A stretch of 64,000 bases of DNA from Hippophae tibetana (lineage: Eukaryota > Streptophyta > Magnoliopsida > Rosales > Elaeagnaceae), in assembly GCA_037013495.1 (NCBI GenBank), contig CM072811.1, forward strand, positions 22,318,159 through 22,382,158, given 5' to 3'. A program made the position numbers and the translations under genes. Shown piece after piece: positions 23,901 to 34,690 of this stretch (position 1 is the stretch's first letter; each line of letters starts with the position of its first letter). Below the pieces are notes generated by a model, which was not told where the DNA came from, did no database searches, and was given only the letters and a program-made list of their open reading frames with translations.

Positions 23901-25288
23901 AATCTGCCCCTCAGATACCCTCGACCAATTATTTCCCTGGTAAGAAGATCCTGGAAAATCACATACATAGGATAAAAGGTTACAAAGCATTTAGACTCAA
24001 TATTCAACTGTGGGACAGATATTAAGTGATGAGATAAGTCAGGTACATATAAAACATTATGGAGCTGTAAAGATGGAGTGATATGAACTGACCCCTGTCC
24101 TAAGACAGGAAAGGCCTCACCATTAGCATTTGTAACATAAGACACTGGTGGGGGAGATAACTTATTAAAATAAGATTTATCATAAGTCATATGATCAGAT
24201 GCACCAGAATCAATAATCCAAGTATTAGACCCAACAGAGTGAGAAACATTTAAGGTCATACCAATCTTACCACGACCAGCTATTGAAGCTGTAGGGATAC
24301 CTCCACATTCCAAAGGATGATTCTGTCCATAGTAGTCTGGTTCTTGGACAATTTGCACTGCAGCTGCTTTTGCTTTAGAACGAGGCACCTGTTGTCGTTT
24401 TGGTTTCAAGTGTGGATATAGTTTCCAACAAGTGTCACGGAGATGCCCCTGTTCATTGCAATAAGAGCAGAGAGAACGAGGGCGATTGGTAAAACCTGGT
24501 GAAGGGCCCTGCTGATGAGATGAAATTGAATTTTGCTGCTGGAGGAAAGGTGCCTTTGATTTAGCTTGAATGGCTAGGCTTGATACTTCAACATGTGCCT
24601 GATGAAGACTCTCTTGCTGAGATTCGTCTTTACGGATGTATGTAAAGGCGGTAGTCAAGCTCGGAGGATCTGACATTCGAAGCAATTCGCCTTTAGCACT
24701 ATTATGTTTTATATCAAGGCCTCTTAAGAAAGCATGCACTCGTTCAAGCTCCTTCTCCTTCTGGTACCACAGAAGATCTTCTGGATTTTTAATTTTGCAT
24801 GGGCGTTTCTGGTCAATTTCAGCCCATACATTTTTCAGCTTGGTAAAAAAAAGAGATACTGGTTGCCCATTTTGCTGCATGCCAGCAGCTTTGCACATGA
24901 GTTCATGAACTTGAATAAAGTCAGACTCATTTGTATAAAGATCGCTTAAGGTATTCCATATACCCTCAGCAGTTTCACATTCCTCCACCATTTGTAATAT
25001 ATCATCAGTGATTGCTCTAAATAGGATTGACATGACAAAGCCATCATCATCTTCCCACCGAGTATAGGCTTCTACATCATCTTGACTAGGAGCCCTGATT
25101 GATCCAGATACATGTCCCATCTTATGCATTCCACGAAGATAAACAGACATAACCTTTTTCCATGTTCGAAAATTTGTACCATTAAGTTTAGTACCCCCGA
25201 AAGAACCAATTTCTGAACTCTTAACAGAAACTTCAAAATTTGGAACTTCATGAATTCTAGAAATTTGATGTTGTCTTGAATCTTCCAT
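20912..25288 (-). CDS. Copia gag-pol polyprotein (1458 aa)
   Basis: A single frame encodes the polyprotein in Copia order. Approximate residue positions are: gag (35-240, LNGTNFRTWKKVMSVYLRG), CCHC knuckle (271-285), aspartic protease with DSGAS (about 359), GAG-preintegrase and zinc-binding HHCC (490-530), integrase core (555-720), reverse transcriptase (980-1200, YVDDM near 1138) and RNase H (from about 1300, DADWAGS). The stop codon is directly followed by the purine tract next to the LTR. The length is normal for plant Copia elements. It looks whole. The Copia lineage was not assigned. Confidence 0.95.
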   Translation of the reverse strand: MEDSRQHQISRIHEVPNFEVSVKSSEIGSFGGTKLNGTNFRTWKKVMSVYLRGMHKMGHVSGSIRAPSQDDVEAYTRWEDDDGFVMSILFRAITDDILQMVEECETAEGIWNTLSDLYTNESDFIQVHELMCKAAGMQQNGQPVSLFFTKLKNVWAEIDQKRPCKIKNPEDLLWYQKEKELERVHAFLRGLDIKHNSAKGELLRMSDPPSLTTAFTYIRKDESQQESLHQAHVEVSSLAIQAKSKAPFLQQQNSISSHQQGPSPGFTNRPRSLCSYCNEQGHLRDTCWKLYPHLKPKRQQVPRSKAKAAAVQIVQEPDYYGQNHPLECGGIPTASIAGRGKIGMTLNVSHSVGSNTWIIDSGASDHMTYDKSYFNKLSPPPVSYVTNANGEAFPVLGQGSVHITPSLQLHNVLYVPDLSHHLISVPQLNIESKCFVTFYPMYVIFQDLLTREIIGRGYLRGRLFRLDQNYGGEKPGARASTALTSSSDKLSEIWLWHRRLGHPSFSLMKKTMPTLFIGVSETVLHCETCVLAKSHRVTYSSSISNKSTIPFELIHSDVWGPSKEPTISGMRYFVSFIDDCTRLSWISLLRTKDEVFSVFQNFHTFVQRQYNGIIRILRSDNGGEYVNHVFQNFFKTHGIIHQTTCPQTPEQNGVSERKNRHLLDMARALLFSAYMPKYLWGDAVQASAHLINRLPSSVLNGKIPFQILASYVSLSSFHNLPTRVFGCVVFVHVPKNQRSKLDARAIKCVFVGYGSYQKGYKCFHPPTRKYYVTMDVTFFEDMSYFSSPDTARQGENTYFEELYHGEGEALGESPTDVSMRPDETSNSLNPVIAETDASSIQASNSITANDIEDRTVPSGITPTLDQQLPGTEGHSSEVCTPTDTNNIVSNIGQYVLPNRSTRGQPAKRYEPNIHAKSKYPVANFMSTKRLSKSYKSFVNQISGVSVPNKVQDALGDPIWRKAMDEEMDALKKNDTWQLVSPPQGKKAVGCRWVFTIKHNGDGSVNRYKARLVAKGFTQTYGVDYDETFAPVAKMNTIRVLLSLAANLNWPLRQFDVKNAFLHGELAEEVYMSLPPGYVVDSPGNFVCKLRKSLYGLKQSPRAWFGRFSQFMQKVGYRQSNSDHTLFLKHQRGKVTALIIYVDDMVITGDDTIEMDKLQRQLASEFEMKDLGELKYFLGIEVARGREGIYLCQRKYIIDLLTETGMLDCKPIDTPIEQNHGLAEYPDQIPTDRARYQRLVGRLIYLAHTRPDVAYAVSVVSQFMHNPSENHMNAVVRILRYLKSAPGRGVMFSKHNNPLEVCGFTDADWAGSITDRKSTSGYFTFVGGNLVTWKSKKQKVVARSSAEAEYRGMAHGVCELLWIRTLLLDLGFELKNTMQMYCDNRAAIDISQNPVQHDRTKHVEVDRHFIKEKLDAKLISFPFVPTEEQLADILTKGVSKKSLYGSLSKLGMIDIYAPT

Positions 25289-25335
25289 TGAAATAATAAT
25301 AAAAAGTATATTGTGCAGCGGAATAAAAATTTTGG

Positions 25336-25359
25336 TTTTTTTTTTTTTTTTTTTTTTTT
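25336..25359. repeat. 24-base homopolymer (poly-A on the minus strand)
   Basis: A T run on the plus strand within the Copia D leader, about 50 bp before the gag-pol start codon. No target duplication or retrocopy is associated with it. Confidence 0.9.
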
Positions 25360-25378
25360 GACGGGTTGGGCTGATAAA

Positions 25379-25600
25379 TGGGCTGTTTGAATGTTTGGGC
25401 TGATGGGCTTGGAGCAGATGGGCTAGGAGCTGATGGGTTTGGATCAGATGGGCTAAGAGTTGATGGGCTAGGAGCTGATGGGTTTAGATCAGATGGGCTA
25501 GGAGCTGATGGGTTTAGATCAGATGGGCTAAGAGCTGATGGGCTAGGAGCTGATGGGCTCGGGTTGGGCTGAACTGGGCTAGGGTTGGGCTGAACTGGGC
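25379..25600. repeat. Leader minisatellite 1 (gatgggctaggagct type)
   Basis: A degenerate array of 15-bp units such as gatgggctaggagct and gatgggtttggatca, in the 5' leader of Copia D. Arrays of this kind are unusual between LTR and gag, and the open frames through it are periodic artefacts. Confidence 0.85.
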
Positions 25601-25707
25601 TAGGGTTTAAAACTCTGAAAAATAAAGAAACTGCAATGGCTGATAAGGGCTGAACTGGGCTAGGGTTTAAAACTCTGAAAAATAAAGAAACTGCAATGGC
25701 TGATAAT
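25588..25707. repeat. 60-bp perfect tandem duplication in the leader
   Basis: Two copies with an exact 60-bp period, containing gggctgaactgggctagg and gaaactgcaatggctga. Confidence 0.95.
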
Positions 25708-25782
25708 TAACACTCTGAAAAATACAACTGCATCCAAGTTTTGAACTAAATTTTTTTTTTAAGAAACTGCACACCAGGTTTC

Positions 25783-26110
25783 GGCTGGACGCTGTGCAGG
25801 GGGCTGGACGGCGCGCAGGGGCTGCGCGGGGCTGAACGGTGCGCAGGGGCTGCGCGGGGCTGAACGGCGCGCAGGGGCTGCGCGGGGCTGAACGGCGCGC
25901 AGGGGCTGCGCGGGGCTGAACGGCGCGCAGGGGCTGCGCGGGGCTGAACGGCGCGCAGGGGCGCGGGGCTGAACGACGCGCAGGGGCGCGGGGCTGAACT
26001 ACGTGCAGGGGTGCGGGGCTGAACGGCACTTGGGGCTGCACGGGGCTTGAACGTCGCTTGGGGCTGCACGGGGCTGAACGGCGCAGGGCTTGAGCGACGG
26101 CGCTTGGGGC
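25783..26110. repeat. Leader minisatellite 2 (28-bp, GC-rich)
   Basis: About five tight units of a 28-bp repeat (ggggctgcgcggggctgaac plus ggcgcgca), with diverged units on each side. It is extremely GC-rich in a strongly AT-rich region. Read on the minus strand it would give a C-rich RNA leader, with Pro/Ala-rich open frames that I regard as spurious. Confidence 0.9.
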
Positions 26111-26297
26111 TGCGCGGTGAATGACACCGGTTTGAACAGCGCGGACTGGACAGCGCGGGTGGACGACAGATCTGCACCTGCAGCGCGAGCTAAACAGTGC
26201 GAGAATACGGAGGCGCTTGGCGGCGCTAGGCGGCGCTTGGCGGCGCTTCTATTCAGAAACCGGTATAATGTGTTTTTTTTTTTTTTGTTTATTTCCT

Positions 26298-26309
26298 GCT
26301 CTGATACCA
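26298..26309 (-). other. Primer-binding site of Copia D
   Basis: TGGTATCAGAGC on the minus strand is a perfect 12-base complement of the 3' end of initiator-Met tRNA. It directly adjoins the 5' LTR. Confidence 0.92.
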
Positions 26310-26496
26310 AATTGAATTCACTTAATGTATTTACAAGGTACCTAATACTGAAGTTCAATACATGTATAAATATAGAATAAAAGGAATCTGCTTTTCTTAA
26401 AAGCACTTTTAAGAAAAGATATATTAGTTGCATACAACTAATATACAGCTTATAAAGTATATTAGTTGCATACAACTAATATACCATTTATTAACA
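26310..26496 (-). repeat. 5' LTR of Copia D
   Basis: A 187-bp LTR with one difference from the 3' LTR. It adjoins the primer-binding site on one side and the CTTGT target duplication on the other. Confidence 0.92.
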
Positions 26497-26501
26497 CTTG
26501 T

Positions 26502-27184
26502 CATAATTTTGGCGATAATCATAAATTATAATACATATATTTCCTAAAAATATATAAGTACTTACATATAATCAGTGTCATTAGAATTTTCATGGATCAC
26601 CTTCTATAATGGTATTTATTGAAGATTTTATTAGATATAAATATAAACATATTATTATTTTATTTATATTACTGAATATGAAGCTATATGTTTAATATAA
26701 AGTTTTGTTAGTTGAAAAAACAAACGATTAAAAGTATGAAAAAAATAAAAAATAAAAAATACTATGATTTGATGTCAATAGTCGTCGCATCCCGTGTCTA
26801 TCCTATTTCATTGCTTTTGTATTCTTTGTTTCCATAATACTGCAATTTGTCTCCTTAAAAAATACACCGAGTTGTTTAAGTGTATTAAATACAATTTGAA
26901 TTTTAAAGAAAATAAAAGAAAAAAATGATTGGCACACAAATAACCAGTATTTATCATGAGTCGAGCTAATAAGAGTTATTCTTCATTTGCCTGTAGTTGA
27001 TACTAACAATTGGGACTTTGGTTTTATGGCTAATTTTTTTTTTTTTTTTACTCTATCATTTTCCTCCTTTTGAAATTTATGTACTAGTATCTATCTATAT
27101 CTATTCATATTTATGTTATATATAAAAATTTAAATTATGTCACAAGTTTTTTAGGCAAAAATACCTTAACTTTTAACATAATGA
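26502..27184. other. AT-rich interval, no gene recognised
   Basis: I see only low-complexity AT-rich DNA. Confidence 0.5.
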
Positions 27185-30130
27185 CATCTAGAAAAAAAAC
27201 AAAGTAAGGCAAGGGATGAAATAAAAAAGAAGAGAAAGAAAATTGAATGATAGGTTTTGTTATTTCATCATAGTTAATATTCACAACACCCATTACAAGC
27301 TCTATAGTATTACTTACAGCACTCTTAAAAATAATCTCAACCTTACACGTGGACTGAGTAGATGGAATTTTGTAATAGCTATAAAAACTTTATAACAAAT
27401 GACAGATAAGCTAATATAGAATCTAATATTCCCTCGTACTTATGGTCTAGAAAAAACCATGAATTTAGGTCGAATGACAAGAAAACAAACCATTGTCCAA
27501 GTTTGGTTAAAATATCAACTATTTGTTAACACGTTCAATTTGAAGTTGTTGGTTATGACTTGATTCTTAATAAAATAATGATCAATTTCAAAATGATTCA
27601 TTCGTATAAAAAAAACTAAATTTTACACCAAATTTTTATCAAAATATTATGATAAAACAACAATGGTTAAGAGGAATACAAATTTCATAAAACAATGATT
27701 GAATGCAAATAAGCTCAAGAGCACTTGAAGCTAAAGCATGATAATTTGCCTATGTGCTACTACAAGAAAAAAGTTTCTACTTACCCAATTGCCAAGAGAT
27801 TAAGTTATTACCAAAGAAAAGACAATAACCACTAGTTCTTTTATGATAATCAGAGAAACTAGCTCAATTAAAATCACAAAAACCAACAAGATCAAGAAAA
27901 TTTAACTTAAAAAAAGTAATACCAAAAGTTTTGAAAAATGATGTAGTGTGTCTGCACATGTTTTACATTGCTTAAGAAGCTGAGTGGTGATGTACTCATA
28001 GAAGTGATCACTCTCTAAATAGCATGACGCATTTTGGGGTTTCTCCCTAGAAGCAAAGCCGTGAAGTCTCGCTGAATTGTTAAGTCATAGCAGTGGGCTT
28101 GATAAATGGACCAAAACAGATAATCTCGTGCCACGAGGAGTGGGTCCTACCCTACTATAAGCAAACAGATTAACCATTTTGTATCAAAAACTCTTTAGAT
28201 AGCATAGTAATATTTTATCAGCTTGACAATGCTCATTTAAAGAGCAGCCATAAACTAAGATAATTTGTTTACACTAAACAAAATATTAATATGAGTGAAA
28301 GTACAATATTTAAGTGCTCAAAATAGGATAAGGGAAATACCTGATATCTTCTCAGAATAGTCCTTGAAGTTATAGGAGAATCGAAAGGCTTTGTGCAGAC
28401 CATGAGTAGAAAGAAGATCAAGAACATATATTGCTAGAAAATCTTGATTCCTCAATACCTAGAAAATAATTGAGCTTGTCGAGATCCTTAAGAGAAAAAT
28501 GCATATTGAATACCTTAAGGAACGACTTAATCTACTAAGATGAGCTACCAATTGTAACAATGTCATCAACATAAACAAGTATAATAAGAATAAATTTGGA
28601 AGTATGTTGAACAAATTAGAGAGTTTTCAGACTTAGTGTCAAGAAAATCCATATGAACCAAACAAGAAGCCAATTTGTTTTACTAAGCACAAGGTGTCTG
28701 CTTAACCATAAATGACCTTTTAAGTTTACAAACCAAGTTAGAACATACTCCAAAACCTTGTGGCTACACCGTGAACACTTCTTTAGTAAGATCACTATCA
28801 AGAACGTATTATTAATGCCCAACTGTCACAATGGAACACTATAAGATAAAGCCAATGTGATGACCACCTTGATTCTTGTAAAATTTACTATCATGCTAAA
28901 TGTCTTAGAGTAGTCAACCCCTCAAAATTTCTACCAAATGGGCCTTGTATTTATCAAGTTCACCAAATCTTAGAAATTTCACTAGGTATACCTACTTACA
29001 AGGTACAACCTTACAACCAATTGGAATTGGAACAAGCTTACATGTGTCATTACCCACTAAATCATCAAACTCTTTTTTCATGGCATCACACCACTCAAGA
29101 ATAATCATAGCCTCTTGCCAATGTTTAGGCTCAAAAATAGTAGCAATACGTGTAAGCCTTAGGCTTAAAAATCCAAGAATTGGCTCTTGTTTTCACGGAT
29201 AGCATTAGAAGGAACTTTGAGAACATGAGTAGAAGATACATTGTTATCAAAAGAAGGAAAATCAATAGTGAGATGAATTGTACTAGAAGATGGTGCTATA
29301 TGAGACTTAACGGCTTGAGTAGGTAGAGTAGAGAAAATAATCGCAGATAAAAGTACATTATATAAGTCTCTTTGGCATAATGACTAGATGTAGGTAGGGG
29401 TGTCCATAAACCGGACCGGACCGGACCAAACCGTAAAACCGGACCGAACGGTTTTACAAATCAAACAGTCTGGTCTAATTTGTACTAATTTTAAACTGTT
29501 TGAACCGAACCGGACCGGTTTAATAATATATTAAAAATTTCACATTATTCTTCATTAAATGTATAAAAAAATCGAACCAAATCAGAAACCAAACCGGACC
29601 GAACCATTTTATAAATCAAACGGTTCGGTCCAGTCTGAGTAATATAAACGGTCCGGTCAGGTTAAAGTTTTTTAACCAAAACCGGACCGGACTGGACCGT
29701 TGGACACCCTTATATGTAGGTATAGAAATATCCAAATTAGGATTAACAAATGCAGATGGTGCCAAAATAGTAGAAGAAGTAGGTCACACAGGGGTTGTAC
29801 AAATAATAAAGTAGTATCTAATAGGGACTTATCATGAACAGGAGACACAAGCTAAACACTAGCTGATAAAGTTGTAGATGGTACCATTGAGTTATTACTA
29901 GCTAACGCACTATGGAACAAAAAACATTGGACATTAGATGACACACACCATGTGATATTAATATATCACAACATGATACGCTCGGCAAATTACCAACTAA
30001 AGGACAACCAAACAATGACCTTACACGGGTTGATTCAAACACATGCATGGTCGACATGGGCAGTAAGGATGGAAGATTTATGACAGGCACGAAAGATTTT
30101 GTAGGAGTAATAAAGTTGAAATTATTTCAC
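27185..30130 (-). mobile_element. Copia LTR retrotransposon E (fossil)
   Basis: On the minus strand, the 3' LTR probably lies at about 27185-27430. RNase H and reverse-transcriptase remnants follow at 27450-29200. A YVDDI-type motif is at about 28560-28580, and the start of the reverse-transcriptase domain (EWCDAMKKEFDDL) is near 29060-29100. Beyond it is the variable linker between integrase and reverse transcriptase, up to about 30130. A MITE (29395-29712) sits in that linker. The element is broken in many places. The integrase piece at 31570-31930 may belong to it. Confidence 0.7.
29395..29712. mobile_element. hAT-like MITE
   Basis: A 318-bp non-autonomous element with terminal inverted repeats TAGGGGTGTCC and GGACACCCTTA (10 of 11 match). 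It is flanked by GATGTAGG (29387-29394) and TATGTAGG (29713-29720), an 8-bp target duplication with one mismatch. The interior is built from ccggaccgga and ggttcggtcc motifs in both orientations, giving a strong fold-back. No coding sequence is present. The TAGGGGTG ends and 8-bp duplication are typical of hAT elements. Confidence 0.85.
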
Positions 30131-31570
30131 GACGTAATTAACCTAGATGGTGTGAATATGTTATTTTTAATTTTTATCAATTTATAATTTAATAATTTTA
30201 AAAAAATAGTCATGCATGCAATCAAGTGTAAGAATAAAGTGCGAAAATAAAAGAATAACACAATATTTTTAGGTGGAAACAACCTAGGTTATAATCATGA
30301 CCTAAGAGGAAAACCACCAGTCAACCGAACCACTTAATTTTCCAATATGAAAAATAAATGTTCAAGTACAAACTCAATCTTATGTTACCCTCCCTAAGAT
30401 ACTGTCTTAATGTATCTTACTTATGAGCCCCTGCTATATTTTTACAGTTTTCAATATTAGCATGAGCAATTTTCAGACCAACGTTCCAATAAGTATCCTG
30501 TCATCAAATACCTTCCTGAATTAACTACAAAATGGTTAGCACAAAAACACAAGTATTCGTGTGTGTTCTAGAATGAATTTAATAATGAATAATCCTAACT
30601 AGATGGTTCAAAATATATGTCACTTAAATCAAATCAACTAGCAAATCCTAGAAAAAAAAATCAAGCACAAGTTCAATAAAAATAACTTCTTTAAAAATTA
30701 ATAATCAAATCAAATAATTATGATATGACAAACACAATTATTTGATCTAACAATTCAAGAAGAAAAATAAAGAAAAAGTTATAAGAACATATGATCAAAA
30801 TATCATAAACTAATTAGGTTTATTAATCAATCAAACATAACCACCAATATTTGATAGATTAACTAAATAAAGAAGCCTAAAGAATTATGATCTTATATTT
30901 ACAAAACAAGAGAGATTAAGAAGAAAAGAATAATGCTCTGTGTGGTTGACTGAAACAATGAGCAATAGATTTTATTTATAAAAAAATTAAAACACTTAAT
31001 CCTATGCAATTGATAAATATATTTTCTATTACAAATAGAATTAGTAATGCTCATTAATTAAGAAGACTCTTATATAATTGATAGATATCTTTTCTATTAC
31101 AAGTAGGATTTGTAATACTCACTAATTAAGAAGAGTCCTATTTAAAGAAGAGTTCTTTTAGAATAGACTCATTAATCATGGAAATATTTATTTAAAAATA
31201 GTTCTTTTAAAGTATATTTATGTCATCTTTTAGGCTAGGATTTAAGCTACAATTTAGAGTATATCTTATTTAATATTTTAGCATATCTCTTATTCTATAT
31301 TTTAGTAATAAAAATAATTCCAGATTTATAAATATGTGCTATTAAATACGTGAGTGCAATCCTATGTGTTATAGTTATAACAAATATACATAAAGTACGA
31401 CTATTTAAAATTCTGACGTTTTTTCAAATTTGCTTGATAGATTTTATAACGAGCTTAAAAATAAATTTACAGGTAAATATTTTATCCATGAAAATAACCA
31501 ATACTTATAATTCTTACATTTAAAGTGATTAAATGGAAAATAAGACTCATTTAACATGTGTACTGGCTTA
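30130..31570. other. AT-rich interval, possibly an LTR-like insert
   Basis: No gene is seen. The segment near 30260-30330 (tttttaggtggaaacaac, then ctaagaggaaaaccacc) resembles plant Copia LTR sequence. Copia remnants on both sides would fit an insert, but no boundaries could be established. Confidence 0.3.
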
Positions 31571-31930
31571 ATATTTGTTATAAGTAAAATCAAAACACAC
31601 ATATCCTTTTTATTTAACTATATAACCAAGAAAAATACACTCAATTAACCTCAATTGTAATTTGTTAGTATTATAGGCTCTAAGACATGAAAACCATTGA
31701 TAATCGAAGTCTCTAAGACTATGATAGTTAAAGTTTCCTATTATATAACACCTCAAAAGATGAAATATCATTCAACACTTTAGATAGTAGACTATTCAAA
31801 AGAAAAGTAGCAATTTTGATGACATAAGGCCATAATTTAATAGAGATTATAGCTTTAAGAAGCCTTAGGTGTAATTTAGTACATCACACATGGCAACCAA
31901 AAAGTAGTCATAATCAACAAAAAGACTTAT
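31570..31930 (-). mobile_element. Copia integrase remnant (fossil)
   Basis: Minus-strand translation near 31740-31860 shows a LLSKVLNDISSFEVLYN stretch, matching the conserved end of the Copia integrase domain. It is broken. It may be the 5' part of element E. Confidence 0.5.
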
Positions 31931-32039
31931 AGGCCAAGTCCAATAAACATTGAGTCATTAGATAAACATGATTACAAAATAATCTTGATAAAATGATAAA
32001 AGATCAATAATTATCTCTTAATTAATCTGAAGAGATAAT

Positions 32040-32660
32040 TACATATGTATGTTTCGGTTAGCCACCCAACAAGCAAAATAATGAATATCCTGTCAATCTA
32101 TCTAACATTTGATCAATAAATTGGAGTGAAAAATGATTTTTCTAATTCCCTTGTTCAACTTTCTATGACCCAAACATACTTTGCACCATGTAACTATTCT
32201 TGTGAGAATTAATTCATTCTTCTCATTATCCACTACTGTCATACCCCCATTTTTTAGAACATGTTGAATGGGGTCATCCACACACTATCTAAAGTGGGTA
32301 TACAATCCTAACTTAAACTACACCACCCTATTTTTTACTATTTTATCGTAATAGGGTTTTATCTTCTTTGGGAATTCCTAGCCAACTTCACCCCATATTC
32401 CTATATAATCTTGTGCATGCATACTAAGGGGATAATGCCCTTAATATCTGCAATGATCCACCCAATAGCTTATTTACATTCCTTAAAAATATCCACTAAC
32501 TTTTTCTCTTTCTTATCATCTAGTTTTGAGGAAATTATCACTATATGGCCTCACAATAATTTATATCCAAGATGAGATGGTAATGATTTAAGCTTTAGTG
32601 TTAGTGACTCTTCAATTGGTGGCCTAAGCTTAGGCTTCTCTTCTATACTTTTGTATTAGA
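32040..32660 (-). mobile_element. Gypsy (Athila/Tat-type) reverse-transcriptase remnant (fossil)
   Basis: The minus strand encodes LKLKSLPSHLGYK near 32570-32610, and further along VDNEKNELILTRIV and RKLN near 32170-32250. These match the region at the start of the reverse transcriptase in Athila/Tat-type Gypsy elements. It is broken and truncated by neighbouring elements. It reads opposite to the Gypsy piece at 32760-34690. Confidence 0.6.
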
Positions 32661-32759
32661 ACATTGGAGACATAGCCTTCAAAAATTAGCAACTCTACTA
32701 GCTTTTTCATGCATATGAGAATCATTATTGTTTGGTACTAGGATTGGAGGTACCTTATT

Positions 32760-34690
32760 TGGTGGACTAGTAGCTAGAACAACCTATATCTAGCTATATC
32801 AGCCCAAGAAAAAATTGTATCTAACCACATTAACCCTTGTTCATCCCATTCATATAAGACTGTGTCAACCCGTTCATGCCTGTATTCAGCACATGTACAT
32901 CAACCCAAGTATAGCATGTTCATCCTAGAATATTAGCCCGCATAACATATCGTATACCAAAGCTACATCAGCTCATGACAAAGATTATGGTTAATTACAC
33001 GCTAGCTATACTTCACACCATAGCAAATATTCCATTGGAATCCTTATTTTTGTACTTTTCCAATAGAATGTAGCTACATGTACTCTAAATATTGTATAAA
33101 TAGAGGAACCATGGACATCATTCAGGACCTTTTGATCACTATATGTTGTAACCCTCTTTGTAAGACTCTCTCGAACATTTTAGCACTCACTATTAGGCTT
33201 TAACATTTTTAACCATAGAATAAAGTTTGGACCTTGTAACTTTTGAAAAAATTGAAAGTTGGTCCAAAACAAAAAGGTTTCACACCAATTATCAAAATTT
33301 CTTGTCTAACTAGCTTGATGTTTCACTCTGTGTGAAAATTATAACCCTACTTTCAAGAATGACACCCCGTGCACTAAATAGTTATCAATTGAGGAGTCAA
33401 TTTGAGAACCAATATCCTAGATTAGGACACCCCAATTGAGAGAACAACTCAAAACCTAATGGTTCCTATTAAAAAAGAATCACATAATTTATTTTCCATA
33501 ATTCAAGGCCAAAAGGAAACTTGTGAAAGCTATATGAAAAGATTTAAAGAAGAGAAATTGGAGATTTTAGGTTGTCCAAACTCAATAGCGAGAGAAGCTT
33601 TCCAAAAAGAAGTTGTAAACTTTGGATTTTTCATGGAATTTACTAAGACAACACTAAATTCCCTTGAGATTGTGTATAAGAAGGTACATAAGTTTGTCAA
33701 TTTAGAAAGAGAAATGGAGAAGAATCCAAGCATAGAAAAAGATCATAAAGTGATAAAAGAAAATAAGGAAACAAAATCATTTATCCAGAATCGTGAAAAG
33801 ACTTACCCAACCATCTCTTACTTGAAGGAGACCAAAGGCAAGATAGATGGGCATGTGGGAAGATCATTGTCACCTTTCCGAGGCCCACCCCTTATAGTGT
33901 CCTTGGGAAAATAAGTGTAAAATATGGAAGGAAATGAAAAGGAAAGATGGACATCTTGAATAAGAGCTTCTAATAGAGACAACACCAAGTACTGCTCTCT
34001 CCATAAAGACATTGGACAAGAAATTATAGACACCTCAAATGTGAAATAGAGTTACTCCTATCTAGATGTCATTTGAGATACTTAGAAATTGAAGACCTTG
34101 TAAGAGGAAGAAGAATCCCACCTAGAGAAAAGGTTAATATGCTAAGACTCTCTCCACACAAAGGAGATAAGCTTGAGGAAGTATAGAGGAATGTAAGGAT
34201 AATGCATACCTTACATGGGAGACCAAGCTTGTTTGGGATCACGTCAAACACTAGAAAAGGACATGCATATGAAAGGAGAAATATTCAGTAAAGGTGTGTA
34301 ACATAAAGAAAGGACCTAGTCACCCAATCATTTTTTTATAAAGGAGAACTACTTCCCATGTATGATGACTCATTGGTTATCATAGTGCATGTGGAAAACT
34401 ATGATATAAGAATAGTGTTGACCAAGTATGGAAGTTCCTCCGATCTTATGTATCTAAATACACTGGTAGAAATGAGAGTACAACCATCAAAGATTACCAT
34501 AAAAGAGTTGCATCTCGTAAGTTTTAATGAAAGCATGATGATGTTGGTAGGAATTATAAGATTTCCAATATCCGTGTTAGGGTTATTATTTTACCAAATT
34601 TTATTATCCTTGACATTCCATCACCATTTAATGTCATTTTGGTGGTTATGGCTTCTTTAGGGTTTTCGATTGTATTTTTCTTTGAATAAC
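32760..34690 (+). mobile_element. Gypsy LTR retrotransposon G, 5' part (fossil)
   Basis: An LTR-like segment at about 32760-33240 has a TATA box in tgtataaatagagg at about 33095-33108. A gag frame follows at 33459-33914 (ETCESYMKRFKEEKLEILGC, the retrotransposon-gag fold). A protease-like segment at 34358-34580 encodes VENYDIRIVLTKYGSSSDLMY, matching the Tat-type Gypsy protease. Later pol domains are not seen on this strand. It is broken in several places, and the LTR limits are approximate. Confidence 0.65.

Larger units (their letters stand above)
20718..26496 (-). mobile_element. Young Copia LTR retrotransposon D (looks whole)
   Basis: The minus-strand element has paired LTRs (20718-20904 and 26310-26496), a 5' leader with unusual repeats, one long gag-pol frame, a primer-binding site and a purine tract. 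The 5-bp repeat CTTGT flanks it at 20713-20717 and 26497-26501. The LTRs differ at one position in about 187 bp. With commonly used plant rates this means an insertion a few hundred thousand years old or less. The LTRs are short for Copia. With the flanking CTTGT they run TGTTAA...CAATT. Trimmed to a canonical TG...CA they would be 184 bp and leave no target duplication. It looks whole. Confidence 0.93.

Noticed and set aside
25336-25359. Poly-T run as the tail of a retrocopied gene
   Set aside because: It lies inside the Copia D leader with no separate target duplication or coding sequence next to it.
26298-26309. Possible tRNA-derived sequence
   Set aside because: Only a 12-base initiator-Met complement is present, which is a primer-binding site and not a tRNA gene or a SINE.
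25667-26475. Pro/Ala/Arg-rich open frames on the minus strand
   Set aside because: They are periodic translations of the GC-rich 28-bp array in the Copia D leader, open in more than one frame, with no domain.
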